Source: Manduca sexta (Eukaryota; Arthropoda; Insecta; Lepidoptera; Sphingidae). Taken from it: DNA of 64,000 nt. Shown in pieces: positions 1-10,136 of the stretch. Position 1 is the stretch's first letter. Each line of letters starts with the position of its first letter. The stretch covers positions 14,945,291 to 15,009,290 of the forward strand of contig NC_051135.1 in NCBI RefSeq assembly GCF_014839805.1. The letters run 5' to 3'. The position numbers were made by a program, and so were the translations under genes. The notes under the pieces are model-generated. The model did no database searches and was not told where the DNA came from. It was given only the letters and a program-made list of their open reading frames with translations.

Positions 1-2081
1 GCCCACCGCCGCCAGGATCGCGGCATCCTGGAAGGTCTTGGACGTCGCCGTGACAAGCGTGTCATCCGCATAGCACGTCACGCCGACGCCCCGGAGATTA
101 GCACCACGGAGCACCCAGTCGTAGCCGATGTTCCACAAGAGAGGGCCTAGAACCGACCCCTGCGGGACACCGCACGACATCGCTCTCCGGTGCCACCCGT
201 CGGCGCCTGGATAGACCACGTACCTGTCAGAAAGGTACGCGTGCACCAGACGCCTGAGATAGGGCGGCACCACGTGGTACCGCAGTGCCTCATTGATGCA
301 TGGCCAGGGAGCGAATTAAACGCATTGGAGATGTCTAGCGATACCGCAATAACTATTTTACCCCTGGCCACTGCTTCCTCCGCCTGCGACTTGACCCGTA
401 GAATCGCGTGGATGGTAGAGCGTCCACACCGAAACCCGTACTGACAGTCGGCCAAGTTTGGACCGACCCTCTCGAGGTGCTCGACGAGGCGAGCATGGAT
501 TATTCGCTCGAAGAGTTTGGCGACCTCGTCGAGCAACACGATGGGTCGGTAGGCCGACGGCGACTCTGTGGGTCGTCCCTCCTTCTTCAGCAGGACGAGC
601 CTCCCGGTTTTCCAACGCGCCGGGAAGACGCCCTGCTGCATACAGGCGGAGAACAGGCTGCGGAGCCGCGGCCCCAGGTGTTCGAGGGCTAGCACCCAGG
701 CTTTCCCCGGGATGCCATCGAGCCCCGGGGCGGTATTCTTGCCCCGCAGCCGAAACACTGCCGCCCGCATTTCCGCGGGCGAAACCTCCGGAATATCCCT
801 TGCCGATAACTCTAACGACGAAGACGCCACTTCCGGTGGCGCCATCGGTGGAGGAGTGGTATTCTCGGTGGTCGGGAACAAGGCCGCGACGACGTTGGCC
901 AGAAGTTCTGGCTGGAGACTCTGCGACAGCGGGGGCGCCGCTGGACGAAGCTTATTCATTACTAATTTGTAGGGGCGCCCCCACGGGTCCGCGTCGAGAG
1001 TCTCCAAAAACTCCCTGCGTGCCGCGACCTTGGCTCTATGCACGGCCACCCGCAGCGCTCTCTTCGCCTCCTTGTAGAGGCCGTAGAGCTGCCGCTCCCG
1101 GTCTTCGTGTGTACTACTTCTGATACGGTGACGGCGATGCCTGGCGTATCGACGGCGCGCAGCCACGCAAGATGCGCGCAACTGCGCTAATTCAGCCGAC
1201 CACCAGTACACCTGTCGCCGCGGAGGATGACGGAGGGCCCGGGGCATGGCGGCGTCGCAAACATCCGACATTGCCACCCCGAACCACTCCGCCTCCTGCT
1301 CGACCCGCACCGGACCCTCCGGCACGGGGAGCCACGACACTGCCAAAGCCGCCAGCCCTAGGGCCTCCTTATCGAGGCGCCGTAACGCCCACCGCGGGCC
1401 GTCCTGGTTAGGGGCACTCGGTCCACCACTGTTGGGCCGGATACTCGAGAATGCGGAGACGTCGAACCTAATATATCGATGGTCCGACAACGTCTCCACG
1501 CCCACGAGGACTCTCCAGCCCTGGACACGACGTGCGACGGCGGGACTCCCAAACGACAGATCCACTATGGACCCGCCGTTGTGCCGCACGCACGTGTTCA
1601 CCGACCCCCTGTTCAGGACGGCTAGGCCGACGGAAATCGCCCAATCCTCCAGGACCTCACCGCGAGCGTTGGTCGCCGGCGAACCCCAGACTACGGATTT
1701 CGCGTTGAAGTCGCCGGCGACAATCGCCTGGTGAGGTTGGCCCTGCTCAACCAGGGCCCCCAGCCGAGCGAGAAACGATTCGAACTCGGCCAGGGGTCTG
1801 TTGGGGGAGAAATACACTCCTACTACCCACAAGTCCCCCAACAGAGCCGCGACGCATCCCTGGCCCTTCTCGACTTTTGTGAAGGGCGGGGAGCCAGCGG
1901 CACCCTGGGTGATGATGGCCACCAACCCGTCGATGTCCCCGACCCAGTTATCGCGGGGCGGGACAAAATACGGTTCGGCGACCACGGCCACGTGCACCGA
2001 CCACTGCGCCAGGCTTTGGGACAACAGGTCCTGGGCGCGGGCGCAGTGGTTAATGTTCGCCTGGAGGAACTTGAAGTCCAT
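1..2081 (-). pseudogene. LINE ORF2: endonuclease and reverse transcriptase, frameshifted, cut by window edge
   Basis: The product would nick target DNA and reverse-transcribe the element RNA. The ATG is at 2081-2079. The N-terminal endonuclease shows LQANINHC, the catalytic AEPY, GDFNAKSVVWGS and SDHRYIRF. The RT follows with GLDGIPGKAW, YRPIVLLDEVAKLFERII, QYGFRCGRSTIHAI and AVSLDISNAFNSL. Near 305-309 the frame breaks at a short C run, consistent with loss of one base. The other frame then carries GVPQGSVLGPLLWN and the catalytic YADD down to position 1. The in-frame segment is 644 codons (2081 to 147); the rest of the RT and any C-terminal domain lie outside. A single indel could be real decay or an assembly error. 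Confidence 0.9.
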
Positions 2082-4243
2082 TATTGATGGGCGATTTCCT
2101 CCACATCCATCTCGGCCACTGCCACTGTTTGCGGTGGGCTCGCCGCCTGCGGCTGGGACAGAACCTCAGCCGTGGCAGCCGGTCTCCTGCGTGGGCGACG
2201 CTGGGATTTACGGGAGAAGGCAGAACACGCCTTCCCCCCGATTCGATGCCCGGCGGGCTTGCCAGCTGCGGCGCACAGGACGCAGTTAAATTTATCTACA
2301 CATTGTCGGGCTTTGTGGCCCGGTTTGCCGCAGCGGTAGCACAGGTCACTGCGATCTGTGGGTCCTGCGCAGCCACCTCGTACGTGCCCTTGCTCGAGGC
2401 AGCGGTAGCAGCGCATAGGCCGTGCCTCAAGGACGGTCACTCGCGCTATGACCCAACCTATTTTGAGCCGTCCCGCCTTTATTTTTTGGGCTGCTTTGGT
2501 AGGCACCTTGGCCCAAACGGCGCCCATCCCAGATCTATCGGGTCGGACTTCCCCCACCTTGACCACCTCTGCAGCACACCCACCGGCACTGCATAAGGCC
2601 ATCTTCACTGACTCGGAAGTGGCCGCGAAATCTAGCCCTGAAATTCGCAATTCGGAGCACTTGGTGGGCCGGGTTACAACTACGTCCGAGTCCCCAAAGC
2701 ACTCCCTGAGCCTTGCGGCGAGGGAATCAGCCTTCTGCTCAGAATCAGCCCCGGGCACCTCGTAGAGCATGGCGCCCGTGGCTGCATACTTCGGCCTGAG
2801 CCTATCAATTTGTAGGCCGGACAGGTCCACTCGCCGCTGAGCATCCGTCAGCACTCCAGCGTATGTCAGACCCTTCTCGACGGCCGCCGGTGTCAGCGAT
2901 ATGACTACTGCAGCTGACTTCGGCGGCCGGAGTTTCGGCTCGGGGCGCTTCGATGCAGGTTTTGGTGCACTGGTCTTCGCCTTCTTCTTCCTGCTAACAA
3001 CTTCTGTCCAGGCCGTGTCCATGGACGCAGGGGCCGGCGGCAGCGGACGGGGCTCCGGAGCGAGTTGTGCTGGCGTGTCCTTATTCCTTCCCTTTTGGGG
3101 ATTCGGCTTCGGTGTTGCCTTCTTCTTTTCATTTTCTTTCTTCTTGCCAGGCGTCATCGGGGCCGTGGAAGGACCCGCAACAGCTTGTGGCGGCGCGCTG
3201 GATGGCCCAGCCACGGCATCGGGAATGGGTGGGATGGGTTGGGCTGTCTTCTTCCCCTTCCCCTTTGCCTTCTCCCTCTTCGGCTTCGGCGGGGGAGGAC
3301 CTCCTACTATTCCCCCCGACACGGGGAGTTGTGTGTCCCCGGTTGTCACTCGCCTTTCATGGGCCAGAGGAGGCCGCTGTGCCGGACCCATCAGGGCGGA
3401 CTCTAACCGGGCCTGTACCCTCGCCTCCACCATGGCCAGCATCTCTTCCGTCGTGGTGTTGTCATTCTCGTTTGACGCCTCCAAGTTTTCAAGACGACGG
3501 CGGAGCGAGGCATTCTCCTCCTGTAACCTCTTTACACTGGCCTCCAGGCGGGCGCTGTCTTCCTGGGCCTTCTTTCTCTCTTCCGTTAGGCGGGCAATGG
3601 CGGCGGACTCTGGCTGCTCAACGTACCGGGCGACGATGTTTATCACCCGGTTGAGCGCCTTTTGAGACGCGCCCTTACGATTGCCCGACTTTCTTACTAT
3701 AGCGCGCACGATTTGCCCGCACTCTTTAAGGTCCTCCTTGAGGACGGGGCGGTCTTCATCTAAGTTATCCTTTCGAGGCGACTTTATGAAGCGGAGACGC
3801 TCCTCAATCTCCTCTGTCTTCTGCCGCGCCTCCTCCCGCTTCAATCTGTCGCGTTCCTTCTGTGCCTTTTTCAGGCCAACGTATTTCCCGGCAGAGAGAG
3901 GACGCCCTCTCCCCCTGCCATCAACTGTCAGAGCCTTAGGCGCCGGCTCATCCGAATCGCTCGTGGTGAGCGTGAGACTGTCAATCGAACGGGAATGCCT
4001 CCTCCAGAGCCTCCTGCTCCGGAGAGAAGAGACACTCCCGCTTGATTCGGAATCCTCTTCTGCAGCCCTGGCTGTTCGGGCTACGACTTCGATGGGCTTA
4101 ACGCCCTTCCTCTCCTGCACTGCATCACCATCGGCGGGCTTGCGCCCGTCGAACTCCGCCTCCCCAGATGGAACCGGGGTAGGCAACCTCGTCAATGGCG
4201 TTGTTGGTTTTTTAAAAAGTGATTCATCCATAACTGTTCCCAC
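2081..4243 (-). CDS. LINE ORF1: Gag-like nucleic-acid-binding protein, 720 aa
   Basis: ORF1 proteins of this clade coat the element RNA. The N-terminal third is Ser/Arg-rich and charged. Around residues 215-265 lies a heptad-rich coiled coil (runs such as EERKKAQEDSARLEASVKR). A long Pro/Lys-rich linker follows. Three zinc knuckles close the protein: CYRCLEQGHVRGGC at about 612-625, CYRCGKPGHKARQC at about 635-648, and a longer C-x2-C-x11-H-x5-C variant at about 654-673. A basic tail (SQRRPRRRP) comes next. The frame is uninterrupted, and the stop TAA overlaps the ORF2 start. The most upstream ATG in the open frame (4243) was taken as the start. Confidence 0.92.
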   Translation of the reverse strand: MGTVMDESLFKKPTTPLTRLPTPVPSGEAEFDGRKPADGDAVQERKGVKPIEVVARTARAAEEDSESSGSVSSLRSRRLWRRHSRSIDSLTLTTSDSDEPAPKALTVDGRGRGRPLSAGKYVGLKKAQKERDRLKREEARQKTEEIEERLRFIKSPRKDNLDEDRPVLKEDLKECGQIVRAIVRKSGNRKGASQKALNRVINIVARYVEQPESAAIARLTEERKKAQEDSARLEASVKRLQEENASLRRRLENLEASNENDNTTTEEMLAMVEARVQARLESALMGPAQRPPLAHERRVTTGDTQLPVSGGIVGGPPPPKPKREKAKGKGKKTAQPIPPIPDAVAGPSSAPPQAVAGPSTAPMTPGKKKENEKKKATPKPNPQKGRNKDTPAQLAPEPRPLPPAPASMDTAWTEVVSRKKKAKTSAPKPASKRPEPKLRPPKSAAVVISLTPAAVEKGLTYAGVLTDAQRRVDLSGLQIDRLRPKYAATGAMLYEVPGADSEQKADSLAARLRECFGDSDVVVTRPTKCSELRISGLDFAATSESVKMALCSAGGCAAEVVKVGEVRPDRSGMGAVWAKVPTKAAQKIKAGRLKIGWVIARVTVLEARPMRCYRCLEQGHVRGGCAGPTDRSDLCYRCGKPGHKARQCVDKFNCVLCAAAGKPAGHRIGGKACSAFSRKSQRRPRRRPAATAEVLSQPQAASPPQTVAVAEMDVEEIAHQ

Positions 4244-4667
4244 GAGTATGGGGGAAAGGGTGGTCCGCCCAGGCAGAGCCCCCTGTACCTGGGTAAGCCT
4301 AGCGTAACCCGCACAGAGTGTCGACTGGTACTATGGCGGGGGTCGCACTCGAGACCGAACTACCCATCGGCCATGCATCCCCTCGCGGTGCGCCGCCGCT
4401 TGGGATTCGGGGTGATTTTTTATAGAGGTTTTCTTCCTCGCGGTCCGGGCGGTTAAGCCAAGACCCTCGGTCCAGCAGGAGCGCGAGACATATCCACAGA
4501 CCTCCACACCAGATTACGATCTGCGACGGCGACAATGGGAGAGAGGGTCCCCCCCACTGCCTGCTCGGGGCGGGGTGAGCGCACACCGAGCCCGTCGACA
4601 CCCCTGGGACAAAACCGGGGGCCGCCCGAGATGGGCCAATCACTCTGTTTATGGAATATTGGGTAGG

Positions 4668-4786
4668 GTGGGACTCATCATCTTCGGACGAGACATCAAG
4701 GAGTATAATTACAGTCGAACTTCACTTACAGGTAAGTTCGTTTGACTATTCAATTATACTCCTTGATGTCTCGTCCTCTATGATGA
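4668..4786. repeat. 119-bp imperfect inverted repeat beside the LINE 5' end
   Basis: The left arm starts ACTCATCAT and continues with GGACGAGACATCAAGGAG and TATAATT. The right arm, starting with AATTATACTCC near 4752, is its reverse complement with only a few mismatches (arms of about 37 bp). The centre holds a second small palindrome, CGAACTT...AAGTTCG, around ACTTACAGGTAAGT. Transcribed, it would fold into a long hairpin. I see no transposase-type ends and do not recognise the family. Confidence 0.8.
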
Positions 4787-5046
4787 GTGGTTATTGATGT
4801 AGATGTTCAAAGACCAGTTGTAAAAACAATAAATCTTTATTAAAAATATGTGTACATGTTTTACTTATTTTTAATATTAAATTATTTCAAAATCATATTA
4901 TCAATCAATCATTAAGTAATAATAATTCTAATTATTAATTAATAAAGATTGTTTCTGCAAAACTTGTTGTTTATTACAGGTCTAATAAAAATCTAGCATA
5001 AGTTGTGGACTGGAGAGTCCATCCAGTTGTTCAACTTATAGCATAA

Positions 5047-5283
5047 ATGTTGATCCTCTTATGTGCATTTTTAGACTTTTTTGTAATGCTAATTAATATA
5101 ATTAATAACAGCTTTAGCTGGGCATATGCTCACTCTACTATTGAAAATGGTATAGTTAAAAATTTTTGGCACCTATTTGGTCCAAAAGTTTTAAATAGTT
5201 TGTCAAACTTAATATTTATACAATCATCTCTTATAGTTATATCCTTGTTAATATTAATCAGAATATTTGTTTGGGCTCTTTAG
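5047..5283 (+). CDS. Possible small hydrophobic ORF, 78 aa
   Basis: The frame would encode a protein with two hydrophobic stretches (residues about 1-20 and 55-77) separated by a polar loop containing HSTIENGIVKNFWHLFG. Just upstream (about 4997-5043) is a potential stem-loop with arms ATAAGTTG and CAACTTAT. I recognise no family. AT-rich DNA readily gives Leu/Ile/Phe/Asn-rich chance ORFs, so this could be noise. Confidence 0.18.
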   Translation: MLILLCAFLDFFVMLINIINNSFSWAYAHSTIENGIVKNFWHLFGPKVLNSLSNLIFIQSSLIVISLLILIRIFVWAL

Positions 5284-6299
5284 CCTGCAGCTAACATTAA
5301 TAATGTGTCTTTTTTTTTGTCATATTATATTCTAATTTACTTTTGTGAATATCATTATTTTCAATGTAATCAAATAAACTAGACATATTCAAGTTGAGTT
5401 ATATTTAGGTCTTGGTGGCCTTAGTTTGTAAAATCTATTTTTGGTGTGGAAATAGAATAATTAACTGATTTGATTTGATGAATATCAATATTTTGCCCAC
5501 TATGAACGATTTGCGCGTTGAGTTTTATAGTGGTATTTAAAATATTTATGGAAAAATAACGGAACTAATTCTGTTGAATTTTTAAATTGTATGTTTTTAA
5601 GGAGATGTTCTTCTATTATAGTAATCCAATATTATATTCAATTAAGTAAGATATAGTGATTAAAAAAAAATCATTTAAATGACCAACATTTCTGAAATTT
5701 TCGAATTCTTTGAATTTTTATTTCTCATGAATTAAACGATAAAAAGATATTTTTTCTCTACTAACTTTTTTCTTCATGATCTTTTTAGTTAGATAAAAAT
5801 AACATATTGTTATGCTCGTTAGTTGCATAAGATATTTTGAGCTTCGAAATAGACGTTCGAAGCGCAAATAACAAAACCTCTGTTCAGTAATCATTAAAGA
5901 ATTTACAAATACTCAGTAAATCTAAAAAATTTCTCTACTAACTATTTAGACAACAAAATTTTCTATAATTATTACTAATTCATATGTTTTTAAAATAATG
6001 TTTTGATGGATTTTATCTCCTTCGAATAGTGCTGTTTTTGAGACATACGGCGCGCGGATGCGTAAACGCTCTTAAGGGTAAACATTGTTTCATTGTGTTT
6101 TTAGAAATGGAACTTATCAATACGTCCACTACTTCATTATACATTCCTGATTTTATGAATGTTTCCCTGATAGTACTCCTGCAATCAATTTTAATGTCTG
6201 GTATACTAAGTGTATGGACCTCGAATTGTGCAATGTAAGTAAGTGTTTTGAAGGTTGAAATATTATGGGCTCAATAATCAGGAAATTTATATATATTGG
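5284..6299. other. AT-rich intergenic stretch, nothing recognised
   Basis: No exon with flanking splice sites, RNA gene or terminal repeat was found. A 69-codon frame at 6029-6238 (plus) has no recognisable motif and is probably chance. Confidence 0.5.
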
Positions 6300-6960
6300 A
6301 AACTATGGTTATGTTACTCAATAGGGGACTAATGCATCTGGGTAACCACTAATATGTTTATTTATTTATTTTTAATACCATAGGGAATAGTGGAGAAGCA
6401 TAAAACATATATTATCTGGACCACATATTTTTAGTTATGTTATGTATTTCTAAATGAAATATATTCTTTTCAATGTGGACATCTGAGCTCATTATATTTT
6501 TAACCCACCACTGCAGGTCTTGTTTATTTCACCTTTACTCAATAACTTATTGATTAGCCTTAGGCTGTTAATTCTTTTTTGTAATATCAAGAGTCCTTTT
6601 TACAAAATTAAAGACCAAACCTAAGAATTTACATGTTTAGTATAAAATCACATTTATCTTTATCTATAATGAAACTTGTTTAAAAAGTTTATAGTTGTCT
6701 GTATATTTTCTAGACATTGGTTATATTTGTGGCTAATGTAGAGAAAATAATCAAGGTGTACAATTTATACAAAACCCTTTTCCTTTAATAATGAAATCAG
6801 TAGTTTCATAATTTTAGGGATTGTTAATGGAATAGTACATAGACCAAAAAAGAATAGACATTAAGTTGATAGTATATAGCTACTTCTTTTAAAAGAATCA
6901 TATCTATATTGTTTACATCAGGATGTATGTTAACCACATAATATGCATGTTTAATATCTA
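6300..6960 (-). pseudogene. Possible highly degenerate Ty1/copia pol remnant
   Basis: Reading the minus strand from about 6960 downwards, broken frames give phrases in copia-like order. LLKEKGFV...HLDYFLYI resembles the segment before the YVDD motif. LLILQKRIN with INKLLSKGE resembles the segment after it. GPDNICF and ISGYPDA resemble the RPD..A and GY.DAD motifs. Stops are frequent and spacing is contracted. The assignment rests on eye similarity alone. If correct, it is an older insertion opposite in orientation to the better-preserved copia fragment just downstream. Confidence 0.3.
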
Positions 6961-7065
6961 TAGTAGTATTTAATCATCCATAAATCTTAACTTTTTATCT
7001 TATGAATTAATAATCTTTAATCTCTAAAATCTAATTTATGTAGTAAATTACACACATTCTTATAA

Positions 7066-7428
7066 TATTCCAAGAAGCAACCTACTGTTGCGTTAAGTTC
7101 GGCCGAGTCAGAATATATGGCATTAGCGTCTGCCACGAAGGAAGCGTGTTACTTACGTCGGTTTATATACGAGATAACAGGTATACTTTGTTCAGTTAAC
7201 TTAGCTTCTGACAGCCAAAGTGCCATTAATCTTGTTCGAAATCCTGTACACCACAGCAGGACGAAGCATATAGATACTAGGTTTCACTTTATTAGGGAAA
7301 AGGTATCTAATAATATTGTTAAGTTAGAATATATAAAAAGTAACGATATGCCTGCTGATGTACTAACGAAGGCCCTCGGACCTCTAGCACACAAACGATG
7401 TGTAGTTAACTTAGGTTTAGAAACTTAA
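7066..7428 (+). pseudogene. Ty1/copia retrotransposon, RNase H C-terminal fragment
   Basis: From 7072 the frame reads KKQPTVALSSAESEYMALA, the hallmark start of the copia RNase H core, and then SDSQSAINLVRNPVHHSRTK. It continues through HIDTRFHFIREKV and MPADVLTKALG to a stop at 7426-7428. Everything upstream of this point (gag, protease, integrase, RT) is absent, and the homology starts abruptly at about 7066. The short run to the 3' LTR fits a copia 3' end, so this is a 5'-truncated copy. Confidence 0.9.
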
Positions 7429-7474
7429 TTATTTTATTTGTTTTGTTTCTGTCACAACTGCGATTAAGGGCGGC

Positions 7475-7651
7475 TGTTGGAGATTGTAACCTTCGTCGTG
7501 ACTTATTATTTTTTATATGTTCTATTTTTAGAACTAATTGTATTTTGTTTGCCATAGTTACTTCTCTTTAGTCCGAAATAAACACTCATGTCAATAACAT
7601 CTTTTAACTAACTTTATTTAATTACTAAGAACATATACCATATTTACAACA
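7475..7651 (+). repeat. 3' LTR of the truncated copia element (177 bp)
   Basis: The LTR begins TGTTGGAG and ends TTTACAACA, so the ends are the inverted pair TGTTG/CAACA. It starts 46 bp after the RNase H stop, and a purine-rich AAGGGCGG just before it is a plausible polypurine tract. No matching 5' LTR was seen upstream. Confidence 0.7.
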
Positions 7652-7824
7652 GCAATGAAAAATAAATTAAAAAGAAACATAGAATGATTTCATTTGATAT
7701 CTTGTCGTTTTATATAGACAATATTCATTTAAAGAACAGACAATTTTAAAATAAATAAAACACCATAAAATGAAGTCTAATTAGGTGCTTATAATGATGT
7801 AATTCATTAAACTATTGTTGTAAC

Positions 7825-7870
7825 TGCTCATATTCGCAGGCTATAAAATTATAGCCTGCAAAAATGAGCA
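7825..7870. repeat. 46-bp hairpin palindrome
   Basis: Arms of 22 bp (TGCTCAT...GCAGGCTATAA and its complement) have three mismatches and an AA loop. Confidence 0.75.
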
Positions 7871-8321
7871 ACTCAAAATTTACATAAAATTTGCTTTAAT
7901 GCATTTACTTACTTTTCAACTTAGCTTTTGCGAAATCAGTTATGTGATTACTAATAAAATGTGGAAAAATGCATAATACTCCCCGCCCCACAACATTTTT
8001 TAATTTTTTTTTTATGTTTTTGATAAGCCTTTTGCGCCTTCCTTCTTATATCCTATCAGCGCCCTCCCTAGGATGTGACGCCCAGGGCAACCTTCTGTTC
8101 AATTTTCTGTTTGATAGTTGTTGAGAAATAGACAATACTGTGGTACCCACACATTAGTAAATATTCCTAGTAAGTGTATAAAATTATGGCAAATAGTAAT
8201 TAGTTGCAGATATTTTGTGTCGTGTGTTTTGTGCTATAGCTCATATCTTAGCGATACTTTAGCTGAAAATAAAACAAGTAAAAAACTTATCTAAAATGCA
8301 ATGTAAAAAACAAATAAATTA

Positions 8322-8595
8322 TCTATACTATTATATAAAGCTGAAGAATTTGTTTATTTGTACGTGGTAATCTCAGGAACTAGCGGTTCAGATTGAAAAA
8401 ATATTTTAGTATTGGATAGCCCATTTATCAAGGAAGGCTGTATAACATCACGCTATGACTAATAGGAGCCCAGAAAAATATTATAAAAACGGGAAAATAA
8501 TATTTTTTTAAGAGTTCATGTTGTATGGACTGCGTACGGACCGTTAAGTCCCGTCATGTATGACGGAATTGTTCCTCTTAAAAAGTTCAAAAAAA
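8322..8595 (+). mobile_element. Helitron 5' end fragment
   Basis: It starts TCTATACTATTATATAAAGC, the common lepidopteran Helitron 5' terminus inserted after an A. It matches the 5' modules seen at 40671 (plus), 38335 and 22750 (minus) in this window. Its 3' half is replaced by the next element. Confidence 0.7.
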
Positions 8596-9306
8596 TCTAT
8601 ATATATATAAAAGAAAATTGTGTTAGTTAGTTACTCAAGAACGGCTGTACTGATTTGGTTGAAAATTGGTACGGAGGAAGCTTAGAACCAGGAGACTGTC
8701 ATAGGAGACTTTTTATCCCTTTTCCATTGGACGTGATACAAAACGTAGTACAACAAAACGCAACTGATACGGAATAACAAAACGCAACAGACAGAAAAAT
8801 GTGAGGTATATGATTAAGTATGATTGAAAATTTGATAATTCGAAATTTTGAATTTGACCGGTTGATGTGATTTCGGTTGCCGGGTTTCCCGACAAAGCCG
8901 ATTAGGATTCGAAACATTGCGAATGAAAGCACTGAAGAAGAACAAGAAATTGCACGTGAAGAGCGCCACGTTAGTATGGCTCGACTTCGTGCTTCTCAAT
9001 CACAAGAGCTAAGCGAGGCAGCCCATGAAACGGCTCGGTTGGCAATGCAAAATCGTCGAGCAAACCTCAGAGATCAACAACTAGATCATTTTCGACGCAC
9101 AAGAAGAAATTTATCAAGTACTGATTTGAATCGAGTAGCGTTTCGATACGACTGCAGCTCTGATTACTGCTTGCATAGTAGCGTTCATTAAAATACTTGA
9201 TTGGTTTTATTTATAATATTTAATATCCTAAAAAAATACTTAATTAAATCCAAAATCTGCTCATTTATTGCCTCTAAGGCGAAACAAAGTTCACCGGGTA
9301 AGCTAG
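8596..9306 (+). mobile_element. Helitron, 711 bp, with a fragment of the Helitron-encoded protein
   Basis: The 5' terminus is TCTATATATATATAAAAG and the 3' terminus is CCGGGTAAGCTAG followed by T. This gives the TC...CTAG ends and A/T insertion site of Helitrons. It carries an internal coding fragment (see 8877-9191) and is far too short to be autonomous. Confidence 0.75.
8877..9191 (+). pseudogene. Helitron N-terminal protein fragment (charged helical repeats)
   Basis: The frame encodes an Arg/Glu/Ala-rich helical sequence with loosely repeated blocks (MARLRASQSQELSEAAHE, TARLAMQNRRANLRDQQLD). Such repeats occur at the N-terminus of insect Helitron Rep-helicase proteins. No Rep HUH motif or helicase motif follows; the frame stops at 9191, 115 bp before the element end. 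It is therefore an internally deleted derivative. Family assignment is by composition and by location inside a terminally intact Helitron. Confidence 0.55.
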
Positions 9307-9309
9307 TAT

Positions 9310-9510
9310 ATTATACAACGAAATGCCTCACTGCATCTGTCTTCCTGTCTGAAAGCAATAAGCCCAAAAATATCCAATGATTTCGATGAAATTCGGTATT
9401 GAGATAGTTTGGGACCCTAAAAAGGACATAGGCTAATATCTATCCCAGGAAAATATAGAGCGGGACTTTTATGCTGGAAAATTCTTTCACACGGGAACAA
9501 AAGAGAGTAT
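9310..9510 (+). repeat. Helitron-type 3' module
   Basis: It contains CAATGATTTCGATGAAATT, then an ATAGAGCGGGAC segment and a TTTCACACGGG end. The same module occurs at 26440-26598 (plus), 22228-22490 (minus) and 51484-51640 (minus). Confidence 0.55.
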
Positions 9511-10136
9511 TTTAATAAAATAAAAACAAATATATTTCCATTGTAATATGGAAATAATATTTTCTAGGAGTTGCGTCACTATAGTTTTATTAAATCTTTC
9601 GGTTATCCGGAATTATTTATACAATTAAGAATTAAAACAATATAATTCATTTAGTATCAAACAAATCTGTAGTGAAGGTTCTTTAAAAACAACTGGTTCT
9701 AAGTGAATAATAAAACTTGTATTTTTTTAAGGCACTGAAGCTAACGGCCCAACTCATGGACACTGGTGACCGCCCATGAACTTCGACAGTGCTAGGGGTA
9801 TATGGGTATGCCAAGCCGCCGCCTACGATAAAAAACATTTAAATATGATATTATACTTGGAACGGTACGTCGTCAATCAATCTAAAGCTTAACAGTTGGA
9901 CTGATTGAAAACATGATTCAAAGTGGTGAAATAGTGTACCAACAGTGATTCATAGTGTGGGGATCTAATTAAGGATGGGTCTCACATGTAACCTGTTAGC
10001 GTCATTGAAATAAGTTATTATTGTATTATATCATTCACGATAGGAACATCGAGCCTGCTTTGAATTGTATATTCTAGAGTTGTATTTATGTTATTATTTT
10101 CAGGTAACGAGTAAACCTGTATAAGAATAATAAAAA
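9511..10136 (+). other. 5' flank and probable 5' UTR of the scavenger receptor gene
   Basis: Most of this stretch has no recognisable structure. A pyrimidine tract ending in CAG at 10101-10103 followed by GTAACGAG looks like a splice acceptor. If so, 10104-10136 is untranslated leader joined to the first coding exon and the promoter lies further upstream. No TATA box or initiator could be assigned with confidence. Confidence 0.4.

Larger units (their letters stand above)
1..4660 (-). mobile_element. R1-clade non-LTR retrotransposon (LINE), 3' end beyond the window
   Basis: Two GC-rich ORFs in gag-pol order on the minus strand: a zinc-knuckle ORF1 and an apurinic-endonuclease plus reverse-transcriptase ORF2. 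They share the pentanucleotide TAATG at 2083-2079. A GC-rich leader of about 400 bp (4244-4660) precedes ORF1, and the composition drops sharply to AT-rich host sequence beyond 4660. Three CCHC knuckles in ORF1 and an ORF2 that starts directly with endonuclease are typical of the R1 clade (R1, TRAS, SART, Waldo). Neither 28S rDNA nor TTAGG telomere repeats flank the 5' end, so the target is not one of the classic sites. The window stops inside the RT, so the 3' end and any target duplication cannot be seen. Confidence 0.9.

Noticed and set aside
190..1734. Long plus-strand frames opposite the LINE ORF2 (for example 458-1123 and 1246-1734)
   Set aside because: They are antisense shadows of a GC-rich coding region; the minus strand carries the recognisable endonuclease and RT motifs.
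2901..3665. 254-codon plus-strand frame opposite LINE ORF1
   Set aside because: Phe/Ser-rich antisense of Lys/Glu-rich coiled coil; no motif.
4299..4643. 114-codon minus-strand frame in the LINE leader
   Set aside because: Pro/Ser-rich with no similarity; more likely an open stretch of GC-rich 5' UTR.
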